From the NCBI GenBank assembly GCA_019925795.1, contig CM034314.1, positions 24,421,774 through 24,485,773 of the forward strand: a DNA stretch of 64,000 nt, given 5' to 3'. The position numbers and the translations under genes are program-made. Source of the stretch: Dendrobium chrysotoxum (Eukaryota; Streptophyta; Magnoliopsida; Asparagales; Orchidaceae). Positions 46,141 to 57,200 of the stretch are shown in pieces (position 1 is the stretch's first letter; every line of letters begins with the position of its first letter). Below the pieces are notes generated by a model. It was not told the origin of the DNA. It did not search any database and saw only the letters and a program-made list of their open reading frames with translations.

Positions 46141-46914
46141 TAGAAGGAGGTTAAGAGATCTTTGGGAGAGAAGAGAGGAAGAGCTTTTTGTGAGGGAGAG
46201 TTGTGAGGTATTCACAAGGTTACTCTAAGCAAGGTTCTTGCTTGTCTTCTTCAAGTCTCCACCTTGATTCTTTGGTGGCTCTAGGGAGACATTCTACAAC
46301 ACTAGGGTGTGGTTCTCTGCCATCTTCAGGAGGGAGAAAAATGATTCTTGATTCTTTATCATCTCTAGGAGGGATAAAAAAGATTTCAGGTTATCTGCCT
46401 TCATGAGGAGGGTGAAAAAAGATTTCAGATTCTCTACCTTCAATAGGAGGGTGAAAAAGGATTTCAGGTTCTCTACCTCACCAAGAGTTTGAAAGAGTAA
46501 GGTCCTTTATCGCACCAGGTTGGTGGAAGAGATTTTGTAAGGGCTTCTCCGCCTAGCTGTGGGGGCTAAAGGAGAGTCACTAAAGGTTTAGTGTAATACT
46601 CGGGGGAGGACTCTGGGGAGTGGATGTAGGCCATTGTTTGATCAAATCACTATAAATTCTGGTGTGTTTATTCTTATTATTTTTTACACTTTATTTTTCT
46701 ATGATTAATTATGTGGTTGAAAACTTTAATCTTTTTGTTATTCTGTAATTAATTCGCTTCTATATCGAGTGATAAAATTATCTATTTTTAGATATTAAAA
46801 AAGTTATAAAAATATTTTCTTTTTGTTAAAGAAATTTTTAAATTATCAATTCATCTCCCCTCTTGGTTAGCCTTGGCTTGGTTCTTTGAGGTTTAACAAC
46901 CTTCACGAACTTTC
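46141..46914 (+). repeat. Sirevirus-like LTR fragment (R-U5 part)
   Basis: It matches the leader and U5 of the LTRs at 1559, 11382 and 15029: GAGAGTTGTGAGGTATTCAC, repeated CT(C/A)TGCC(A/T)TC..AGGAGGG units (46310-46480), GGCTTCTCCGCCTAGCTGTG, GGGGAGTGGATGTAGG and CTCTTGGTTAGCCT. It ends ACGAACTTTCA at 46914. The U3 part with palindromes and TATA box is missing, and no PBS-gag follows. Confidence 0.75.
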
Positions 46915-47164
46915 AAGAGGGGTGTAAGAATCATAAGAGACCAAAGTTTTATATGAAAAATCTTGAAAAGAGAAAAAAATCATGGGGTCTCGCCCAATTG
47001 AAATAATTTCACTAGTATTTATTGTTATTTACAAATGATGCCCTTCCTTGGGGGGAGGCCTTGGCACATCATGTAAAGCACATTACATGATTAGAGTTAG
47101 AAAAACCCAATAGCATGATTAACAATTCTTAAAAGATTGTTGGTTTGTTTGGTTTACTCAGAAT
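46915..47164. other. Unassigned short stretch
   Basis: No recognisable feature between the LTR fragment and the solo LTR. It contains CCTTGGGGGGAGGCCTTGG near 47045. Confidence 0.3.
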
Positions 47165-47169
47165 AACCT
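47165..47169. repeat. Target-site duplication TAACC, left copy
   Basis: TAACC precedes the solo LTR and recurs at 49338-49342. Confidence 0.85.
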
Positions 47170-49337
47170 GTAATAACCTATATGTTGACTCTGCCATTTT
47201 TTTTTAGTCACAATAAGTCCAAATCACAAATCATCTTTACCATAGTATTGTTATTATAGTATTTTATTTGTATGAATTTTTTTATAATTTTTAGGTACCT
47301 ATAAAAATTTTTAAGAAATTGACACCTATGGGTACAAGTGAGGATTTTAAGACCATCAAATATCCATTTTGTAAATAAAATTTACCAATATTTTTAAATA
47401 AAATAATTTATTTTATGAATATTTTTCTATAATTTTTTAAAGCCTAAAATAGTTTATATGAATTTTATATTGAAAATTTAATTAAATTAAAAAGTTATAT
47501 TAAATAATTATATTATATTATATTAAAATATCTTAATGCATTACTTAAGAATCCCTTTTCCTATTCATTTTTGGCAATAGAGACTTGGTTTGAGAAAATA
47601 AGAGAGAAAAGAGAAGAGAGAGAAAGGAAAAGCTAGGTTTTGAAGACCGCGGAGCAATTTTTGTCCGTCGACCTAGTTGAAACATTTTCTCGTCTCGCTG
47701 TAAGGAATCATTACGCTATTTCTGATTTCAAAAATTTTGTATTTTTGATATTTTTCTAATCAAATTTATATTTTTGTTACTAAAAAATGACGATAATTTT
47801 GTATTAGTAAAACTTTCACCATATAACTTTTTATATGTTATAGAGATTAAGATTATGAATATTTTGAGTATTTATTTAAGATTTTTCACCGGATAATTTT
47901 GAAAATACAATAATTTTTGCCTACTCAGAAGTTTATTTTGATATCTAAAAATAGTGATTTAGTTCAACTAAAACTTCAAAATATTATTTTATGCAATATT
48001 TGGTAATTTGATTGAATGCTGAAAAATATGAATTTTTGCTTAGTATGATTTTTGCTATCTATTGTTTGGACATTTTGGCATTTTCTAAATTAAGCTTAAT
48101 TATACGTTATTTACTACAATGCATTAAAAATGAATACGGATATGTGATTGAGTAATAGCCGTTGTTTATTATTATTATGGTATTGTGATAATAATATGTG
48201 TGTAAAAGACAAATAAAGACTGATTGACCCGTTGGTTGGAGACTAATTATCCTATACAGGATGGTGGGTCGATGGGCTTTCTTTTAAATGCTATGATTTA
48301 TTATCCTCAATTGATTTTACGTGATACACTGATTAAGAGTTATAAGAAGATGATTACTATGCTGACAGGCGAAGAGTGATGACTTTATATACTGAGCCAA
48401 TAATTTATTGATACTGACATCGATACTTAAAAAAATTGTGATAGGTAGAATTCTTGCTTGTTTAGTGTAACTACTAAAATGAATGTTATTGAGGTATTGT
48501 TCATATTATTGTCTGAATTTATTATTAATACTGTTACTGATAAAAAAATTATGATATATTCATTGAGTACATAATATATAGGATATATTGAACATGTAAT
48601 AAAGATATTAATTTAATAATGATATAGAATAATTGGATAGCATATATATATATGCCTATATGATTTTACTATATTAATTTGATTTCAATAGTCTTTACTA
48701 ATATTTTAATTCGATGCTTTATCCAATTTTTATACTGATTGGTAGTATAGATACAACGATTGCTTTATAGATTTGATACTCGTACTAGTTTACTATTTTA
48801 CTCACTTTCGTACCGTAATATTTTACTATTTATAGATTCTACTACTGCTGCATGTAAATTTTAATATTTCTACACTAATTCAATGATCATATGATGCTAC
48901 GGCTATAATTTGATCTTGACATACATATTACTCATTTATCATGCTTTGAATTTAGTTGTAGGTTTTAGTGACTTGTTAGGCTTTTTAGCTCATTATATGT
49001 GATTAAATTATTTCAGGTCAAGGTAGAGGATCAGGAATGTGAGGCTTATTAGGATTCTTCAAGTTCCATTTCTTTTTTTATTTTAGTTATTTTTGTGTAC
49101 TTAGCGCATGATAGATATGTGATGATTATATAGATCCTAAGTAGTATATATAATTTTTAGGAGTTAAATAGTGTATATAATTTTTAGGAGTTGAATATAA
49201 ATATATATATTGATATTTTAATCGATAGTTTTATTTCTGCTGCTATTAATATTGATAAAAGAAATTAAGTAGCTCTGGTTATTGTTTATTACAAGATAAA
49301 AGAATAATTCTTTCAATTTAGATTCTAGGACATCACA
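47170..49337 (+). mobile_element. Solo LTR, Tekay/Del-like chromovirus (copy 2)
   Basis: It starts TGTAATAACC, ends GGACATCACA and is 2168 bp, against 2150 bp for its relative at 31425. It is colinear with that copy throughout. TAACC is duplicated exactly at both ends and no internal element sequence adjoins, so it is a solo LTR. It landed at the first recognisable unit of the 29-bp minisatellite. Confidence 0.88.
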
Positions 49338-50190
49338 TAACCGTAGTTAGGTGATTGAGATCGAGGGGATTGCAGTCTGGTAACCAAGGTCAAAGGGACC
49401 ATGGTCAAGCCGTAGAGGTCGGTAGGACCTTCATTAGGTGATGAAGGTTAGAGGGACCTTAGTCGGGTGACGGTGGTGGGAGGGACCCAACATAGCTCAG
49501 TGGAACCGGAGTTGGGTGACAAAGGTTGGTGGGGTCGTAGTCAGGCGATAGAGGTTGGTGGGGTCGTAGTCAGGCGATATAGTCAAACAACGATGGTCAC
49601 AAGGACCAAAACTAGATGAAGGAGGTCAGACGAACCATAAATGGATGATGGTGGTTTGAGAGATTATAGTCGAGTGATAGTGGTCGAAGGGACCGCAGTC
49701 ACGCAATGTAGATAAGTGGGGAAAAACTAGGCAATAGAGGTTTGAGGACCGTAGTCAAGCAACCGATAGTAGAGGGATCTTAGTTAGTAGACTGAGACCA
49801 GTGGGACTGTAATCGAGCAATAGAGATTGGAGGGACCATAGAGGCTGATGGGACTATAGTAGGGTGATGGAGGTCAGAGGGACCCTAGTCAGGCCATAGA
49901 AGTTGAAGGGACCATAGTCTGGTGATAGTGATTATAGGGATTGTAGTCGAGCAAAAGAGGTCACTTGGATCGTAATCGAGTGATTGAGGTTGGAGGGACC
50001 ATTATTAGACAAGGGAGGTCTAAAGGACTATGGTTCATAAGCAATGGAGGTCAAAAGGACCACAGTTGGATTAAAGAACCGTAGTTGGGTGATGGTGGTT
50101 AATAGGATTATAGTTGATGGGCAACTGAGGTCGAAAGAACCGTAGTAGGGCAATTGTGTTCTAATGGTCGTAGTCTGTGAAAAGGTCCAA
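49338..50190. repeat. Minisatellite, 29-bp unit, about 30 copies
   Basis: The core of the unit is GTAGTCGGGTGATRGAGG, preceded by ACC and followed by a GGAGGG-type end. Clean 29-bp units run in register at about 49860-49995. Elsewhere units are diverged or have short deletions or insertions. It carries stops in all frames and is not a repeat-protein gene. Confidence 0.85.
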
Positions 50191-52135
50191 TGATAGTGGC
50201 TAAGAGAGAAAAGGTTATATGACGATGGTCGGGGAAGTTCAATGGCAACGAAGGAGCGAACACCAAGCGGCAGTGGTCAGATGGAGGTCTGACAGTGATG
50301 GTCGAATAGTGCTCAGGCGAATGATCGGTGCAGTGGCCTGGCTAAGGTTCCACAAAGGAGGACAAGTGGACGTAAGATGACAATTAGTTTGTGAAAGCTC
50401 GGTGGCGGTAGCCAGAAGACGAGGTTTTGCCGGCGATAGTGCTCAAATGAAGCTTTGGAATTTTTCAGGCCTTAGTGCTCTCTTCTAGAGCAAGGTCCAA
50501 GCCCCTCACCAAAAATTCCCCCATATATACAGAGTGAGTGCCAATTTATAGCTTTTAAGAGCGGCATACTCCGTAAATATGGAAAAAAAATCTAGAGCAC
50601 TCTGTCAGACGGCTTATATTGATCCTCTTGATTATAGAGCATTCGTTTAGCATTTAAGTGCCTTAAACTAAGTGATCTTGGGCTTGTTGGATTAATTTCG
50701 TTGTTGCTCGATTCACTATAAGCATGCTATATTTGGATTTCATTTAGCCACCCAATTAATATTCTAAATCTTTCAAATATGTTTTAAGCCCTCGATTTGA
50801 GCCCACTGCTCATTGGGTCGATTTTAGTGTCATGAAATTGGAGTTTGAATCGCCCTGAATTTAATTTTGAAAATTTCCAATTTAAATATGCATCAAGATT
50901 CATGCCCAATTTTGAATTCCTATATTTTTCCCAATTGAGAATATTATAAAATACTAAAATATTTTTTGATTGGACCCCAAATGGCTTGATTGCGTGATGA
51001 TAATTCATTACTAAAATTAGCTTAGAGAGGGCCCATTACACTTTGTAGAGACCTGCGAAGTAGTTTGCATATTTTTCAGAACAATCCGCGGAGACTTGCA
51101 ATTAATTAATCCTTCAGGACCTATATCACTGAATCCTTACGGACTGCGTGCAAGAATTTATGGCTATTCATTAATTTTGTGGAGGCCCTCAAAAGTTTAC
51201 TAGTACATGTAAAGCCTACCAAATTACATATTTCAATAACTTTTACAAAATAAGTAAGGCTTAAATTATGAAAGATTGATTTGCTTTATTAATAATAAGA
51301 TCTAATGTAAAATTTAGAAAATAATATTGCTTTAAAATCAATCACTTCAAAATATGTATATGATAAGATACTTGATTGTAGCTATTTAAAGTAACACAAT
51401 TTTTTTTTAGCAGAAATCTGTTATGGGGCTTACGTGTTAATTAAAAAATAGGTTACAAGATCCTTAAAAAGAATCTTCAGCTCGCTAATGCTCGAAAGAG
51501 CTACAAAACAAAATAAAAGAAAACCTAAGAGCCGATGATTCCCTATTCTACTGATTACAAAAATCCCTAATAACATTCTAGGAAAACTATTAAATTTATA
51601 TTGAACACATGATTATTAATTATTAATTTCAACAATCTCATATGTCTTCATTATTAGTAACACAATCCTCACTTATTTGCTTATTTAATTTCAATACTTT
51701 TTTTAATAGATCTTACACATGATAGCATAACATATTTTCTTAGCCTAACAGCTCTATTTTCACATGATGAAATATCTGGATGGTGTACATATTTTCGTCA
51801 CAAACTCATAGCCTCATGAGGTAAGCGTAAACTATGATATTTTAATACACCTTTTTTGAAGCTTTGTGACTTATTTAATTTTCAATTTGACAACGGACTG
51901 AGATGAATTTCACTAAATCACATAAACTTGTGTCTTATAATTATAATATTTTGTGTGTTTGTTGTCGATCTATATTTGATCTCACGCAAAATTGTATTAC
52001 TATTATACCATCATTTTAAATTACAGTTGATTATATAGATCCATGTTTCTAAATTGCACATAATATTTATTTGGCTTCCCTCATCTAACTAATTTTCATA
52101 AAAAGGCCAACAAATTGTCCTATTCATCAAGTTTT
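50191..52135. other. Unassigned, no gene seen
   Basis: 50190-50450 is G-rich, with GGTGGTC/GATGGTCG words like the minisatellite. The rest is AT-rich with no convincing ORF. 51400-51560 (GAATCTTCAGCTCGCTAATG, CTAAGAGCCGATGATTCCC) looks transposon-derived but could not be assigned. Confidence 0.3.
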
Positions 52136-52759
52136 GGGGTGTCAATTTTTGACACGACCTGAAATCCGACCCGGTTAGTAAACGGGTCGTGTTCGGGTTC
52201 GGATTTTTGACCCGTTTGAAAAATGGGTCAGGTTTGGATTGACCAGGTAACCCGAAGTCAACCCAGGTTGACTCGGTAATGTGATTGCCTGCCTGCCTCG
52301 AGTCGCGTCAGCTCCGCCTTCGCGCCTAATTTAGTCGCGTCAGCTCCACCTATTCCGTCCCCGCTGACGGTCGGACGAGTTCAACAAGCAGTCTGCGTCG
52401 CGATTGGTCGCTGGCCTTATCGAACGGGTTCGACATCCCATTCCCAAACAAACTTTTGTCCCCTACTCCTAGCAATTGCCGCGATTGGTCACTGGCTTCC
52501 TCGCTTCGCCTCGCCTGCATGGCCGCAGGCCCGCATACGGTCGCTGGCCCGTCACTAGGTCACCTCACGCGTTTGGAGTTCAGTTTCGCGATCCTTACCT
52601 GTATCACGGGTCGGGTCAACCCGGCAACCCTCAAGGGTCGGGTCCGAGTTGACAATCCTGACCCGTTTACAAAACCGGATAGGGTTAGTGTCAACCCGTT
52701 TACGACTGGGTCAGTCGGATTAGACCCGAATCTGACCTGTTGATCAGAATTGACACCCC
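52136..52759. mobile_element. GC-rich non-autonomous TIR element, GGGGTGTCAA family
   Basis: The ends are GGGGTGTCAATT (52136-52147) and AATTGACACCCC (52748-52759), a perfect 12-bp inverted repeat. The left end also folds on itself (GTGTCAA...TTGACAC). The interior is rich in GACCCG/CGGGTC words (ACGGGTCGTGTTCGG, TTGACCCGTTTG, GGGTCGGGTC). No transposase. The target duplication is unclear. It lies about 800 bp upstream of the host gene ATG. Confidence 0.7.
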
Positions 52760-53557
52760 TAATCAAATTATTCAATTACAGAACTTGACCGCTTGTCCAC
52801 AAACTCGTTAAGCCAACTACCATTATCCAAAATAAGGAGCCTCAATCTAAAATAATCGTCCTAGAGCTCACTGATTACACAACTGCTAGCTTAGCTCATC
52901 TGCTAAATGATAAATCACAATGCAAGATACAATTTTTTTATTTATTATTTAGTTTATGAGACCGATTATTATTGTGTGATGTCCATCCCAGGCTTTTCGT
53001 TCGCAGATGTTGACCACTTCCGTCGCACAGCCGGCGGTCCAGCGCCAATTCAGTCACACCCGAAACCCGGGCCACCCACCAGCGGAACTGACAAAAATAT
53101 CCCTTGGTACCGCAGCAGCTCGGGTGCAGGGCATGAATACCTATGGGCTATTCCGTCAGAACAAATTACAATTTATCGTCAATTTCTACCATCGAAAAAT
53201 AAGAAAAAAACAGATGGGCTCTCCATTCCGAGATTTCTTCCATGAACAACCTCCTCCTCCTAGCTGTGGCTACTTCTCTCTTATTTTAAATCTTCTCCAT
53301 CCTCGTCCTTTTGCTTCTTCAATCACTATCGAATTCATTTATTTCATTGTCTTCCTATAACTTGCAGTTACCAACCGAGCCATTTCTTGTTCGCTGCGGC
53401 AGCGTATTCCGGTGAAATCACCTGCGGTTTGAGGACAGATCTCATTGGCTTAAGCCGGCGGATTTTGAAGGGGGGTTGATTAGGGTTTTTTTTTCTGGGT
53501 ATTATTTGCTGATTTGATTTGCCGATTTGGAAATTAGGGTTTTTAAGTAGTATCAAT
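52760..53557 (+). promoter_or_regulatory. Upstream region and likely 5' UTR of host gene
   Basis: No conserved ORF. A CT-rich tract (53248-53330: CCTCCTCCTCC, TCTCTCTTATTTT, CTTCTCCATCC) is typical of a plant transcription start region or leader. TTGCAG at 53362-53367 could be a leader-intron acceptor. No clear TATA box. The exact start is unknown. Confidence 0.4.
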
Positions 53558-54269
53558 ATGCCGAGGAGTTCTCATCACAAGTCGCACCGTTCTCATAAGC
53601 ATAGTTCAAGAGATGCGCGAGAGCGGTCTGACTCTGAGGATGATGGAAACTCGAGAGATCGTAGGCAGAGACTAGAGGAGGGAAGCTCTGGTTCTGGGGC
53701 TAGGGTTCCGAGGGATGTGGAGGCGGATAAGAGAAAGCCCTCGCTGCTCTCTTCACAGGAGAAGAATAAGGGCATCGCTGAAAATGGAGAATGTTCAGCG
53801 GAACATGGCAGGAAGCGGAAAGAGAGAGGAGATGGCTGTGTTACACCTGATAGATGGAATGGTAGCGGAAAGGATGATGGTTTAGCGGAGAAGCGTCGCA
53901 AAGAAGAAGGCTTTGGATCTTTGGATATGGAGAAAGGGGAGAAGTCAAGGGTTTTGATTGTTGAATCGAAGAGCAGGTCGAGTAGAAGGCGTGAGGGTTC
54001 TGTAGAGAGATACGGGATGAGCAGCAGTAGGACTGAATCTTTGAAGAGGAGGTCTGAGAAAGAATATAGCAGACGGGAGATAAGGGAGGATAAAGAGAGG
54101 GACATAGAGCGTGTTTCAGAGAGTGAAAAGGAGCGAGAACGTGCTTCAGAGAGGGACAAGAGAGTTCAGGATTCCAGGCATGGGAAGTCTGACGATGTAG
54201 AGATGAGGAGCCATGATTCCAGGAGAGGAGGTGCTGAGGAGGAGTGGTTGACAAAAAAGGATAGTACTG
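53558..54269 (+). CDS. Host gene exon 1
   Basis: Starts at ATG 53558 (MPRSSHHKSH). Encodes the basic/acidic SR-like N-terminus. Donor G^GTAAGG at 54270 is chosen over the GTAACT five bases later because only phase 1 joins exon 2 in frame (GAA TTT CAA). The antisense ORFs over this exon are shadows of its biased composition. Confidence 0.85.
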
Positions 54270-57200
54270 GTAAGGTAACTGGAACATTAGTTTATCTTAT
54301 TTAAGCTGAATATGTTATTGTACATTATGCTGGTAAATTATCTTTGAATAGCCAATCAAGGTTGAGTTTTTTGATTCAGTATCTGCTGATCATTTTGTTT
54401 AATTTCTTTCATCACTGCATGGATTGAGATGACGAAGAGGATGAATTTTATCTGCTGTTTACCACAACAGTTGATTACCCGTTGTATTTCACAATAAGAA
54501 GTAATTGAAATATTTTTGTTGCAAAAGAATGAAATGATTGATGTTGATTTGTTTTGGTCATTGCCAGTTTGCATGATGCAGGCATTGATATACTTTGCTT
54601 CAAAGAATGTGCATATCATACTGAGCAAAGCTTTGAATCGCTATGATATGTTTGCCTATAATCCTGTATGGCCTTGTATTATGCTTCTAGTTTACATATA
54701 GCCTCACACGCAGTGATTTTGTTTTATAGTTGAAACATTTGTTTCACGTTGGATTTTAACTTGAATGGTCGTTGGGAATTTCAGGTCATCATCAATGTTA
54801 TCAGTCTGTTTTTATTAGGATTCTTACAGCTTGTTTGTGACATTTATTGAGGTTAGAACCATATAGATGTTTTAGGTGCTCAGTGAATTCTCGCATGTAG
54901 GACCTTGATTTATGACTATGATAAAAAGAGATAAGTTTTTCATTGTGGACTTCTTCACCCTATAGGCACATTTTTCTTTATGAAGTATGCTTTTTGGTCA
55001 CAAATACATTATAGGTGATGTTCTTCGAGCGATTTCTTCTATATATTGTGCTGATAATGTAGTTATTGGGAGTAAGTGGCCTTGAAGAGGCTTATAGTAA
55101 TGAATTGAGTTGAAAATATTATATGTGGTTTGACCTAGTTTTGTAAATCTAAGATGGAAGGATGTTGTCTTATATGCTTGTGGACCACTGAAACTTTTCT
55201 TGTTGACATGGAAATGAGCAAGTTTCTTATACTTTCAGATAGTGAAGTTAGAAAAGCAAGATTTATTATTTTCTTCATCCTCTCCTTTTAGCTTGTTGGG
55301 CAAGAAGTTTTTGGTTTTGTGCAGTGGTCATGCTATATCAAGTTAGTATTTCTGATCTTCGAGCATTCTTAGGATGAGATAGGGCTTGTTCCAATTCCCT
55401 TATTCTTATCCTTTTGTTAAATTGTTTCTTTTTTCCTTAGTGAATGCTCTATAGAAATGGTTCAGAATGCCAGAAGTCTCGTGAAGGCACAATAACGAAG
55501 GCTTGTGTAGTTGAGGTGTTTAGGCAAATCACTTGATTCCATTGGAGAAAGGAACTATATATGGGGTTGAGATGTTTAAGAAATTTATTTAATTCTTTTG
55601 GTGATGGAACTATAAATGAAGCCCTATCAAGAAATACATGAAGCCCTATCAAGAAAAGGAAAATTCGGAACCCATTCTTTTTAAAGAAGGGTACTTATTA
55701 CATGCTTGATATACATGAAGCTGTTTCTGCAGAATTGGATTTAATGGTAGGCCTTTTCTTTTAAATTAGTTCTGGGCACAGTTCTTATTTTCCTTTCATC
55801 CTCTTAAGGTGTGATCCTGATTCAAGATTTGCTAAGAGTTTTCTTATGTTAAACAAGCTTAATAAACTAACCCAAGTGGGTATTACCTTGGTCGCTCCAA
55901 TGAAAAAAAAAAAAAAAAGGGATCCTGTATCTTCCAATTATTTTTTGGGTTGCTTTAAATCTAGGGTCCAAACAATACAGGATGAAAACAGGAGCTTTTG
56001 TTCTGTTTGGTATTGTTTTCTAACGTGCACCTTTTGATATAGGACTTTATTCTGCTTATAAGTGTACTTATGTTGCACTACGTTGGACTTTTATTTCACG
56101 CCTCACAACATTGTTACTGCTAAGGCTACCTGAATTTTTTTCTAAGGTTTTCCATGTATAATCATAAATTCCTGAAAATTCTCACATGCTTTTTTAATAT
56201 TTTGCATTGTTTTTGTTCACATGGTATGTTACTATGGTCCATGAAATTTCATTTTTTTCTCTATTTGAATGGTAATGTACTATTGTTTGGTGGGTACTGT
56301 AATTTGGTGTCCTATGAATTTCTTTGTAGGGGTTTTGACAATATCTTTATTTGAAATGCTAAGTTATGGTGAGTTTATTTTCTGATGTGACTAGTGTCCT
56401 GAGAGCTGAAATTTCAAAATTTTGAATATGTTCAAAGGAAGATAAAATTTTCAAATATTTATTTGGATTGTGTTAACATAAACTTAGAGCTAAGTCAGAT
56501 GTTAGGAAACGAGTTCATTAAATTTGCTATAGAGTGTTTGTTGCATGACTAGTGTCCTGAGACCTTGGAATTCCTATGGTTGCCTCATTTGTTTTTTACT
56601 TAAATTCTTGATAGTGCCTTGAATTTAGGTTTGACTGGTTAGTCAATTCTATATCTGAAATGGAAGGATGCATGTTAAGCTGATATAGTTTGCAGAATTT
56701 GTTTTTCTTTGTTTTACTTATTATTTTTTTCGAAATTGTGATTTTAAATGTTCTGTAGAATTTCAAGCTCGAGAGGATATGCACAGTGCTGAGTTAGACA
56801 AAGATTCTGAGAAATTCATTACAAAGAGGAGGAGCTCAGGTGGCTTTGATAAATGGCAGGATGATGGTAAAAGCATTGATGACAAGCGGTTATCTTCCAG
56901 GGATGATCGCATCAAGAATGGAGGCCATAAGGTTGAGGGGCACAAAGATGAAAGGTATAGAGATGAAAGGTATAAAGATGATAGGTATCGGGACAAACAT
57001 TACAAGGATATTGATAGGGATCATAGACATCGAGATATCAGGTACAAGGAAGAACGCTCTTCAAGAGATTATACCAGTGACAGGCTTGAGGGTAAATATG
57101 TTAGGGATAGAGACAAGCCTATTGAGAGTTACTCCAAGAAAAGTAAGCTTCATGGTAGTGACCGTGAAGTTAGTCCACGTGCTGAGGATCATGGAATCAA

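Noticed and set aside
53593..54287. Minus-strand ORFs of 188 and 148 codons over the first host exon
   Set aside because: Shadows created by the Arg/Ser/Glu codon bias of exon 1; the plus-strand exon has proper splice sites and continues in frame.
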